Below are positions 1-7,029 of a stretch of 7,029 nt of DNA, in pieces (within the stretch, counting starts at the first letter, position 1; every line of letters begins with the position of its first letter). The stretch lies in contig DIYD01000067.1 in assembly GCA_002428905.1 (NCBI GenBank), positions 2,380 to 9,408 of the forward strand, given 5' to 3'. Origin of the DNA: Bacteroidetes bacterium UBA6063 (GTDB taxonomy: Bacteria > Bacteroidota > Bacteroidia > NS11-12g > UBA9320). The translations under genes and the position numbers were made by a program. The notes under the pieces were generated by a model that worked only from the letters and a program-made list of their open reading frames with translations, had not been told where the DNA came from and did no database searches.

Positions 1-2577
1 TATGTCACAAACCATGGACAACTTAAGTATGATTGGATCGTCCATGAACATGGGAAGCCGGATAAAATATCCGTCCAAATAAACGGTGCGCTTGAATCTG
101 GAATTGTTAATGATAATCTCATCTTAAACACAACGTGCGGCACACTGATTGAGTCTCAACCTGTTGTCGTAAAAAATGAAATTGAGCAAACGATTCATTT
201 TGGGCTCGCCGGGAACGTATTGTCCTATCACGGATTAAACGAAATACAACCACCATACCGCATTGACCCGGCATTGATCTTCTCGACGTATTCGGGATCT
301 CGTGGTGACAACTTTGGGTTTACCGCTACCTACGATTCTAGAGGCAATCTGTATGCCGGAGGAATTACCAATGGTGCACAGGGAAATTATCCGGTAACGG
401 CAGGAGCAGTTCAAACTACCTATGGTGGAGGCGGCACCGGACTTCCTGCAGCAGGTTTACCGTGTGACATTACGATCAGCAAATACGATTCTGCAGGCAG
501 CAAGCTTTTATGGGCAACGTACCTGGGAGGTCGAAACAATGAATACCCACACAGTCTGGTAGTGAACCAGTTGGACGACTTGTATGTATTTGGTACTTCG
601 TACTCCAATGATTACCCGACTTCACTGGAAGGATATGACACCAGTTTTAATGGTTTGGTAGACATTATTGTTACCAAAATATCTGCCGATGGGAAAACGT
701 TAATGGGGTCCACCTTTGTTGGCGGTTCTCAATCGGACGGTTTAAACTCCAATGCTATTTTACGATACAACTATGCCGATGATTTTCGAGGCGATATCAT
801 TCCAGATGAATTGCAGGACGTTTACATCGCGACGTGTACCCGTTCGGATGACTTTCCTCTCGTTGATGCAGTTGACAGTAAGTACGACAATCAGGAAGGC
901 TGTCTGTTACAATTTGATTCCGACCTGACCGAGTTAAAGTGGTCTACCTTCTTAGGGGGAAGAAACCATGACGCTTTATACAGCGTGAAAGTGGATGGCG
1001 ACTCCATGGTATATGTAGGTGGAGGAACGGGAAGTAATGATTTGCCTGTGGCAGACTCTATGTATCAATCGACCTATAACGGCGGTACAGATGGATATGT
1101 AGTAGCGCTGGATCGGAAAAATCACACGTTGAAACGAATGACGTACTATGGCACCGATTCATACGATCAGGTGTACTTCATTGATCTAAATGAAGATGGT
1201 AACGTCTTTGTGAATGGTCAAACGACGGGTAACATAAAACCATCGAATTCTTCGGTCTATGGCGAGGCCAATCGCGGGCAGTTTATTGCCAAGCTCGACA
1301 CCAATTTACAGCAGCTGGAATGGGAGACGTCTTTTGGTTCAAGACCCAATCAAATTAACGTTTCACCAAGTGCTTTTCTGGTAGACAATTGTGAGCACAT
1401 TTATGCCAGTGGTTGGGGTAGTAATGTAGATCCAAACCTGAACCCAGGCAGCACACTGGCGATGGAAACCTCTCCAAATGCAGTTCAAAAAACAACCGAT
1501 GGGAATGACTTTTACCTGTTGGTTTTGGATAAAGATGCTCAGAGTTTGTTGTACGCCACTTATTTTGGCGGTGATACAACCGACGATCACGTGGATGGCG
1601 GCACAAGTCGATTCGACAAAAAAGGCGTAGTATACCAATCGGTATGTGCAAGTTGTCCGGATCCGGGAGTTCCTGGTCACCAGGATTTTCCTGTAACATC
1701 CAACGCAGCGTTTACTTCAAACCTGAGTCCGCGATGCAGCAATGCCAGTTTTAAAATTGATCTTCAGATTAAGTCGGATGTAGATGCCTACTTCATTCCA
1801 TCCCCCATCATTGGTTGCCAACCTTTAGAGGTGAATTTTGACAACAGAAGCGATATAGCTCAACGTTTTATTTGGGACTTTGGAGATGGTGTCCTCGATT
1901 CCACGACCCTACAACCTTCACATACCTACACCGAACCAGGGATTTATGAGATCAAGCTTACGGTGATCGACTCCAATACGTGTAACATTTCGGATGTATT
2001 TACACGTAAAATTGAAGTAGTAGGTAATACGGAAGCAGACTTCACGTTTGAAATCGATCCATGCACATTTGAAGCCAGTTTTGAGGCAACCGAAGATGCG
2101 TTGACTTATGATTGGACCATTGAGGATACAGTCATCAAGGAAAAGAAATTTGACTATCAGTTTCCGCCTGCGTCAAATACTGTTGTCACCCTCATTGCGA
2201 ATAAAGGTACACTATGCGCAGATTCCGTTGACAAGCTTATTTCAACACAAGACACCGTGCAACGGGACTTATTCATTCCAAATGTATTTACACCAAATGG
2301 AGACCAGCTTAATGATTTTTATTGTTTAGATGGTTTACTCGATGGATGTGATGAAATGCTATTGACCATCTATAATCGCTGGGGAGAGCGTGTATTCAAG
2401 ACCAGTAATATCAACGATTGTTGGGACGGGCGAGTGATTAATGGTACAGGCTATTATCCATCGGGGACATACTTCTATGTACTTAAGGTCACCGAAAGGA
2501 AATTCGCTCTTGGTGAAGATTCATTGCAGAAAAACTCCTATAAAATCTCAGGAGTTATATCTTTGATACGCGACTAG
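1..2577 (+). CDS. Large T9SS-secreted surface protein, 5'-truncated: DUF7948-like end, SBBP beta-propeller, PKD, type B sorting domain
   Basis: This is the last 858 codons of a longer gene. The frame has no stop back to base 1, and the TTG at 220 is an internal codon. Residues 1 to about 85 include YDWIVHEHGKPDKI and resemble the end of the DUF7948 domain that precedes propellers in flavobacterial surface proteins. Seven blade-start motifs of the T-Y/F-x-G-G type follow, at bases 280, 511, 706, 940, 1135, 1321 and 1552, as expected for a seven-bladed SBBP propeller. The last blade carries a CASC motif (1645-1656). A PKD domain with WDFGDG (1873-1890) comes next, then a degenerate PKD/Ig-like stretch (about 2023-2262). 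The C-terminus (2272-2574), with FIPNVFTPNGDQLND and IYNRWGERVF, is a type B T9SS sorting domain (TIGR04131/CHU_C). The protein should be exported by Sec and then T9SS to the cell surface or medium. A binding or adhesive role is inference; no catalytic motif was recognised. The domain call is firm, the function unknown. Confidence 0.93.
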   Translation, partial: YVTNHGQLKYDWIVHEHGKPDKISVQINGALESGIVNDNLILNTTCGTLIESQPVVVKNEIEQTIHFGLAGNVLSYHGLNEIQPPYRIDPALIFSTYSGSRGDNFGFTATYDSRGNLYAGGITNGAQGNYPVTAGAVQTTYGGGGTGLPAAGLPCDITISKYDSAGSKLLWATYLGGRNNEYPHSLVVNQLDDLYVFGTSYSNDYPTSLEGYDTSFNGLVDIIVTKISADGKTLMGSTFVGGSQSDGLNSNAILRYNYADDFRGDIIPDELQDVYIATCTRSDDFPLVDAVDSKYDNQEGCLLQFDSDLTELKWSTFLGGRNHDALYSVKVDGDSMVYVGGGTGSNDLPVADSMYQSTYNGGTDGYVVALDRKNHTLKRMTYYGTDSYDQVYFIDLNEDGNVFVNGQTTGNIKPSNSSVYGEANRGQFIAKLDTNLQQLEWETSFGSRPNQINVSPSAFLVDNCEHIYASGWGSNVDPNLNPGSTLAMETSPNAVQKTTDGNDFYLLVLDKDAQSLLYATYFGGDTTDDHVDGGTSRFDKKGVVYQSVCASCPDPGVPGHQDFPVTSNAAFTSNLSPRCSNASFKIDLQIKSDVDAYFIPSPIIGCQPLEVNFDNRSDIAQRFIWDFGDGVLDSTTLQPSHTYTEPGIYEIKLTVIDSNTCNISDVFTRKIEVVGNTEADFTFEIDPCTFEASFEATEDALTYDWTIEDTVIKEKKFDYQFPPASNTVVTLIANKGTLCADSVDKLISTQDTVQRDLFIPNVFTPNGDQLNDFYCLDGLLDGCDEMLLTIYNRWGERVFKTSNINDCWDGRVINGTGYYPSGTYFYVLKVTERKFALGEDSLQKNSYKISGVISLIRD
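2558..2565 (+). promoter_or_regulatory. Weak candidate Bacteroidota -7 promoter element (TATCTTTG)
   Basis: TATCTTTG fits the known Bacteroidota -7 consensus TAnnTTTG and lies 33 bases before the ATG of the downstream type A cargo gene, within the last codons of the upstream gene. I found no convincing -33 TTTG/TTG at the usual distance; the nearest TTG (2524-2526) is about 31 bases upstream, too far. It may be a chance match inside coding sequence. If real, it would let the second gene be transcribed separately from the first. Confidence 0.2.
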
Positions 2578-2598
2578 AACATTTTTAACATCTCGTGT

Positions 2599-5500
2599 AT
2601 GAAAAAAACTGCACTACTGGTGGGTACCGGAATTCTTGCTTCTGCCTTGTATTTCTGGCCTGACACAGCAACGACTACAACATCTAAAACCGAAGAATCA
2701 TCGCATCGCATTGATGCACCAAAAAATGATCCGGAAAAGCGTAAAGCGTATGAATTGAGCTTAGTAGCGAATCCGGAAACCGGGTTGGTTCCGGAAGGAA
2801 TAACACAACTTGAATTGGAATGGGCGCATAACGCACCAAAAAGACACGGTAAGGTTTCAAATACCTACACCCCAATGGGCCCCGACAACCTGGGAGGAAG
2901 AACCCGGGCTATTGCCTTTGACGTTCGTGGAGCAGATACCATATTAGCTGGTTGTGTAAGCTCTGGTGTGTTTAAATCGACCGATGCAGGGGCTTCCTGG
3001 CGAAAAGTAAGTCCTTCGGATGAGATTCATGCCGTGACGACCATTGTTCAAGACCCTAGAAGTGGGCACCAAAACACCTGGTATTATGCGGGTGGAGAAG
3101 CATCTGGAAACTCGGCTTCGGCAGGAAGTGGTGCTCGATATATGGGTGACGGAGTTTATAAGAGCACAGACAATGGGGAAACCTGGTCAAACCTGGCCAA
3201 TTCAAATTTTGGTGCCTTGGAGACCTTTAGCTGGTTCAGTGATTTCGTACAACGACTTGCTGTAGACCCTACCAATGGTGATGTGTATATGGCCTGTTTA
3301 GGTTCGATATACAGATCTACAAATGGTGGAACGAGCTGGAGTGCGGTACTTCAATTGTCGACTTCATCTATTAACACAGGCTGGCAAACCGATATTATCA
3401 TTACTCCGGGTGGACGAAAATATGCCGCGTTCTCAGGTAGTTCAACCCACAGCGGCACTGATTACGACGGTGTGTGGGTATCTCAGACCGGGAACTCCAG
3501 TGACTGGGAGCAAATATCCGGTGATGGAACACCTACAGGGTGGAATACCACCGGTAACTATGGTCGGGTTGTAATTGCCTACGCACCTTCCGACACTTCG
3601 CAGAATTATGCACTATACTACGATGGCGCGACTTCAGATTGTTCCGGTACTCCTAATCCAGAAGCGGAATTATTCAAATACGACAATGCTACCGATACCT
3701 GGACGGACTTATCGGCTAACCTGCCTGATGAATCCGGGTGCCTCAATGGAAACGACCCTTTTGCCTGTCAGGGTGGATATGATTTGTGTATAGCCGTCCA
3801 ACCCAATGATACCAATACCATTGTAATTGGTGGTACAAACGCCTACCGTTCAACCGACGGATTCTCGTCTACCAGTAATACAACGCGAATAGGAGGTTAC
3901 GCAAGTGCCAGTTCATACAGTTTATACTCCAACCACCACCCGGATATCCACACCTTTGTCTTCCATCCAGATGACGACGACTCATTGTTTACTGGATCTG
4001 ATGGTGGAATTCACAAATGTGATATTTCAGTAAGCACACCTGTTTGGACTTCCTTAAACAACGATTATCAAACCTATCAGTATTACCACGTTGCCATTGC
4101 GCCCGATGCATACAAGGAGTATTACATCGGTGGTACGCAGGACAACGGTACTGTACGAAGTTTTGACAATGACCCAAGCCAAACCATGATACTTGGTGGA
4201 GATGGATGCGCTGTAGGTATTGCAGAAAGCGGTGGTAGTTATACTGAATTTGTTTCCGTTCAGAATGGAACCGTATACCGCCGTTTAAGCACGCTAAGCA
4301 GTGGTTTCATCAATGCAAATATTACGCCTTCCGGTTATTCATCAAACAGTGGATTCGTGACGTATTTCTATCTGGACCCTGACAATACGGACTACCTGTA
4401 TTATGCGAATGGTGATGATCTTGTACGTAACACCAGTGCACTCAGTGCAACCACAACAACGGGCTGGACAAATATGACCGGGACAAACACTACCATAAGT
4501 GGTGGTGATATTGAGAGCTTTGCGACTACACGATGGCCTTACGACGCCTCTACAGCTTCATTATTCATAGGTTGTGACGATGGATCTTTGTACCGTTTGG
4601 ATGACCCGGCAAATGCTAGTGCCGCAACCACACCAACGGACATTACACCCACAGGCATGTCCTCAGGTACGATTAAAGACATTTCGGTTAACCCAAGAAA
4701 TGACGATACGATAATGGTGGTGTATTCCAACTATGGTCTCACCAGTATTTGGTGGACTGGCAACGCCAATTCAGGCAGTCCAACCTGGGTAAATGTTGAA
4801 GGTAACGCCTCTACCCCATCTATTCGCTCATGCGAAATTGTATTAACGAATTCCGGTCTTGAATACTACATCGGTACTTCGGTCGGACTTTATGCTACAT
4901 CTTCTCTAAACGGAGGTTCTACCACCTGGGCTCAGGAAGGTTCTTCGGTAATTCAATATGCCGTTGTATCTGCGTTGGCATATCGACCAGACGACAACGT
5001 ATTATTGGTTGGCACGCATGGCAATGGGCTGTATTTAGCAGAGATTGGTTCACCAGCCGATCAAACGTCGATCGATACCACATCCGCTTCGGTGACTATG
5101 GACCTGGGACCGAATGAAAAGAAATTGTTCAAGACAGAAGACGGTATAGTCGCACAGATTGAGAATTTGGATAACCACGATTACGGTAACACAACGGTTA
5201 CTATAGATAACACTGGAAGTGGTACCATGACCTTTGACAATAACACGGCAGCGAATCAAGAAATTCTCGAAAAAACAATTCGTATAACGCCTACCTCGAA
5301 CAATGCGAGTGGAAATGTTATTATAACCATGTACTTCTCTGAAGATGAAGTGGATGGTTGGACAACGGGTACTGGCTGGGGGGCGAAAGACCTTGCTCTA
5401 ATAAAATCAACAGGTGCTTTATCTTCAGGTACAAAGGCGAATACCGTAGAAGGCACGTCTATTAGCATTGACAGCACCTACGGTGGAAGCAATGTCGAAA

Positions 5501-6117
5501 TCTCAGCTACATTCTCAAATGGTTTCTCAGGTGTTGGTGCGGGCAAGCAAGGTGCCAATGGGCCTTTACCTGTTACATTCACCTCATTTGAATTGATTCG
5601 AACCGGAGAGGTAGTAGACTTGCAATGGACAACAGCGCACGAACGCGATAACGACAAATTTGAAATACAGCGCAGTATTGATGGTGGCATCTGGAGCACC
5701 GTTGGCGAGGTTAAAGGTTCGGGCAATACAACGCAACTCACAAGCTATAGCTTTATGGATGCCTCTTTGGCCATAGAATCCTATTCGAATGCGTGTTATC
5801 GTCTAAAACAGGTCGACTACAACGGGATGTACGATTATTCCGAAATACGGTGTGCCGAAAACACCCGTAAGAGCGCGGTTCGATTTGCGATTACACCGAA
5901 CCCTGTAACGGACTACTTACAGGTAAACATCCATGAACTCGACGATGCTGATTACGTCATTAAAGTGTACGACATGGAAGGCAACGTAGTTCACCAAACC
6001 GATGCCCTAAAAGCCCATAAATCGATTGATCTTACGGCTTTAAACAGTGGCCACTACATTGCAGTGGTTGAACGCGACAATGAACAGTTTAAGAACTTCC
6101 GGTTCATTAAGCTTTAG
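2599..6117 (+). CDS. T9SS type A cargo protein with BNR/Asp-box (sortilin/VPS10-like) beta-propellers
   Basis: This is a complete 1172-residue protein. The ATG at 2599 is followed by a Sec-type signal (MKK, then a hydrophobic run to about residue 20), which supports this start. There is no Shine-Dalgarno sequence, as is usual in Bacteroidota. GPDNLGGRTRAIAF (residues about 94-107) opens the propeller. Asp-boxes STDAGASW, STDNGETW and STNGGTSW lie at residues 127-134, 189-196 and 240-247, with a degenerate one near 418. HHPDIH (446-451), SDGGIH (467-472), GGTQDNGT (511-518) and GTHGNGLY (805-812) are hallmark positions of large bacterial BNR-propeller proteins, probably two propellers. Residues about 830-985 are a beta-rich module with TMYFSEDEVDGW. 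LPVTFTSFEL (from 990) opens a fibronectin-like module, and residues 1095-1172, with ITPNPVTDYLQV and a terminal FRFIKL, form the type A T9SS sorting domain (TIGR04183). A sialidase FRIP motif is absent, so enzymatic activity is not supported. The gene lies 21 bases after the type B cargo gene and is probably in its operon. Ligand and role are unknown. Confidence 0.95.
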   Translation: MKKTALLVGTGILASALYFWPDTATTTTSKTEESSHRIDAPKNDPEKRKAYELSLVANPETGLVPEGITQLELEWAHNAPKRHGKVSNTYTPMGPDNLGGRTRAIAFDVRGADTILAGCVSSGVFKSTDAGASWRKVSPSDEIHAVTTIVQDPRSGHQNTWYYAGGEASGNSASAGSGARYMGDGVYKSTDNGETWSNLANSNFGALETFSWFSDFVQRLAVDPTNGDVYMACLGSIYRSTNGGTSWSAVLQLSTSSINTGWQTDIIITPGGRKYAAFSGSSTHSGTDYDGVWVSQTGNSSDWEQISGDGTPTGWNTTGNYGRVVIAYAPSDTSQNYALYYDGATSDCSGTPNPEAELFKYDNATDTWTDLSANLPDESGCLNGNDPFACQGGYDLCIAVQPNDTNTIVIGGTNAYRSTDGFSSTSNTTRIGGYASASSYSLYSNHHPDIHTFVFHPDDDDSLFTGSDGGIHKCDISVSTPVWTSLNNDYQTYQYYHVAIAPDAYKEYYIGGTQDNGTVRSFDNDPSQTMILGGDGCAVGIAESGGSYTEFVSVQNGTVYRRLSTLSSGFINANITPSGYSSNSGFVTYFYLDPDNTDYLYYANGDDLVRNTSALSATTTTGWTNMTGTNTTISGGDIESFATTRWPYDASTASLFIGCDDGSLYRLDDPANASAATTPTDITPTGMSSGTIKDISVNPRNDDTIMVVYSNYGLTSIWWTGNANSGSPTWVNVEGNASTPSIRSCEIVLTNSGLEYYIGTSVGLYATSSLNGGSTTWAQEGSSVIQYAVVSALAYRPDDNVLLVGTHGNGLYLAEIGSPADQTSIDTTSASVTMDLGPNEKKLFKTEDGIVAQIENLDNHDYGNTTVTIDNTGSGTMTFDNNTAANQEILEKTIRITPTSNNASGNVIITMYFSEDEVDGWTTGTGWGAKDLALIKSTGALSSGTKANTVEGTSISIDSTYGGSNVEISATFSNGFSGVGAGKQGANGPLPVTFTSFELIRTGEVVDLQWTTAHERDNDKFEIQRSIDGGIWSTVGEVKGSGNTTQLTSYSFMDASLAIESYSNACYRLKQVDYNGMYDYSEIRCAENTRKSAVRFAITPNPVTDYLQVNIHELDDADYVIKVYDMEGNVVHQTDALKAHKSIDLTALNSGHYIAVVERDNEQFKNFRFIKL

Positions 6118-6135
6118 TCGAAAGTTTCTTAAAAG

Positions 6136-6173
6136 AAAAAGCCAGGTTCGATACAATCGACCTGGCTTTTTTT
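6136..6173. terminator. Bidirectional Rho-independent terminator between convergent genes
   Basis: A left arm at 6141-6152 (GCCAGGTTCGAT) pairs with a right arm at 6156-6166 (ATCGACCTGGC). This gives an 11-bp stem with one bulged T and a three-base loop (ACA). Seven T follow on the plus strand (6167-6173), and five A precede the stem (6136-6140), which read as a T run on the minus strand. The hairpin sits 23 bases after the stop of the plus-strand secreted-protein gene and 26 bases beyond the stop of sucD. It can therefore end transcription from both sides. The rest of the 75-base gap (6118-6192) is AT-rich and holds nothing else I recognise. Confidence 0.9.
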
Positions 6174-6192
6174 ATAGTAAAAATAATGAGTC

Positions 6193-7029
6193 TTAGGCAA
6201 GCACCTCAGCCATTTTCTTTCCAATCTCTGCAGGAGAATCAACCACATGGATACCACATTCGCGCATAATTGCTTTCTTAGCAGCTGCCGTGTCGTCTTT
6301 ACCTCCTACAATAGCACCCGCATGACCCATTCTACGCCCTTTAGGAGCCGTTTCACCAGCGATAAAGCCAACCACAGGCTTGGTTCCGTTTTCTTTAATC
6401 CATTTAGCTGCATCGGCTTCCATGCTACCTCCAATTTCACCGATCATGATGATACCATCGGTTTCAGGGTCGTTCATTAGCAACTCTACTGCTTCTTTTG
6501 TTGATGTTCCAATAATTGGGTCTCCACCAATTCCAATAGCTGTAGACTGACCCAGGCCAGCTTTAGTGATTTGATCAACCGCTTCATAAGTAAGCGTACC
6601 TGATTTAGAAACAATTCCGATTCTACCAGGTGTAAAGATGAAACCTGGCATAATACCAACTTTCGCCTCACCTGCAGTCATGACACCCGGACAGTTCGGT
6701 CCAACCATTCTACAATCTTTGTCGGCCAAATATTCTTTTACCGTAATCATATCCTTTGTTGGAATACCTTCGGTAATGCAAACAATTACGCCAATACCCG
6801 CGTCGGCAGCTTCCATAATTGCATCCGCAGCGAAAGCCGGTGGAACAAAGATGATACTCACATTCGCCGAAGTTGTTTCAACCGCTTCTTTTACCGTGTT
6901 AAAAACCGGCTTGCCAAGGTGTTCCTGACCTCCTTTTCCTGGCGTAACACCACCAACTACATTCGTACCGTAGTCGATCATCTGGCCAGCGTGAAACGTG
7001 CCTTCACTGCCTGTGAAACCCTGAACAAT
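6193..7029 (-). CDS. sucD: Succinyl-CoA synthetase (ADP/GDP-forming) alpha subunit, N-terminus cut by window edge
   Basis: SucD and the beta subunit SucC interconvert succinyl-CoA and succinate with substrate-level formation of ATP or GTP in the TCA cycle, in the cytoplasm. The visible 278 residues match the family almost end to end. They include the CoA-binding start GFTGSEGTFHA, then GGVTPGKGG, CITEGIP, GPNCPGV, SKSGTLTYEAV, GIGGDPI and MIGEIGGS. The phosphohistidine loop is GRRMGHAGAI, with the active-site His codon at 6322-6324 on the minus strand. Compared with the E. coli protein (289 residues, recalled), about 11 N-terminal residues are missing beyond base 7029. The ATG at 6981 is internal, because the conserved CoA-binding motif lies upstream of it in the same frame. 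The gene converges on the secreted-protein genes and shares their terminator. The beta subunit gene is not in the window. All catalytic motifs that can be checked are intact. Confidence 0.98.
   Translation of the reverse strand: MVQGFTGSEGTFHAGQMIDYGTNVVGGVTPGKGGQEHLGKPVFNTVKEAVETTSANVSIIFVPPAFAADAIMEAADAGIGVIVCITEGIPTKDMITVKEYLADKDCRMVGPNCPGVMTAGEAKVGIMPGFIFTPGRIGIVSKSGTLTYEAVDQITKAGLGQSTAIGIGGDPIIGTSTKEAVELLMNDPETDGIIMIGEIGGSMEADAAKWIKENGTKPVVGFIAGETAPKGRRMGHAGAIVGGKDDTAAAKKAIMRECGIHVVDSPAEIGKKMAEVLA

Noticed and set aside
220..222. TTG as the start codon of the first gene
   Set aside because: The same frame is open to base 1 and encodes sequence typical of the DUF7948 domain that normally precedes this propeller, so the true start is upstream of the window.
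1355..1699. Minus-strand open frames of 105-114 codons inside the first gene
   Set aside because: They lie opposite a well-supported coding frame, overlap each other in different frames and show no recognisable domain.
3044..3793. Three consecutive plus-strand open frames in another frame of the second gene
   Set aside because: They are shadows of the BNR-propeller coding frame, with no domain and low-complexity composition. The main frame is intact, so they are not signs of a frameshift.
2599..6117. Calling the second gene a sialidase or other glycosyl hydrolase from its Asp-boxes
   Set aside because: Asp-boxes are structural and occur in many non-enzymatic propellers. No FRIP-type motif or sialidase arginine triad could be recognised.
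6638..6928. A 96-codon plus-strand open frame opposite sucD
   Set aside because: It lies fully antisense to a highly conserved enzyme gene and has no independent support.
6979..6981. ATG as the start of sucD
   Set aside because: The codons between it and the right edge encode GFTGSEGTFHAGQ, the conserved CoA-binding start of SucD, so the gene continues past the window.
1..7029. CRISPR array, tRNA/rRNA, insertion sequence or a defence system
   Set aside because: No regularly spaced direct repeats, tRNA-like cloverleaf, transposase motifs or terminal inverted repeats were seen. Almost all bases lie in three ordinary coding frames.

Overview
This window looks like a chromosomal segment from a member of the Bacteroidota, most likely Flavobacteriales or a near relative. 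Three things point there. Two adjacent genes encode secreted proteins ending in the two C-terminal sorting signals of the type IX secretion system (T9SS), which is confined to this phylum. The visible start codon has no Shine-Dalgarno sequence. The N-terminal and propeller motifs of the first protein are typical of large flavobacterial surface proteins. The species cannot be named from the sequence.

Layout. Positions 1-2577 (+) hold the 3' part of a large secreted protein: the end of a DUF7948-like domain, a seven-unit SBBP beta-propeller, a PKD domain, a degenerate PKD/Ig-like region and a type B T9SS signal (CHU_C / gliding-motility-associated C-terminal domain). The frame is open to the left edge, so the true start lies outside the window. 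After 21 bases, positions 2599-6117 (+) hold a complete 1172-residue secreted protein: a signal peptide, BNR/Asp-box (sortilin/VPS10-like) propeller sequence, a beta-rich module, a fibronectin-like module and a type A T9SS signal. The two genes are probably co-transcribed. Positions 6118-6192 are the convergent intergenic gap, with a strong hairpin flanked by A and T runs that can terminate transcription from both sides. Positions 6193-7029 (-) hold sucD, the alpha subunit of succinyl-CoA synthetase, lacking only about 11 N-terminal residues at the right edge.

How the parts work together. The two plus-strand genes are both predicted T9SS cargo, exported across the inner membrane by Sec and across the outer membrane by T9SS. 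One carries a type B signal and one a type A signal, so the pair may place two different propeller proteins on the surface or in the medium. Their ligands or substrates cannot be read from the sequence. sucD is a core TCA-cycle gene, convergent and apparently unrelated in function. I see no RNA genes, mobile elements, CRISPR arrays or broken genes, and no clear sign of a wholly new system. The most notable item is the tandem type B / type A propeller pair.
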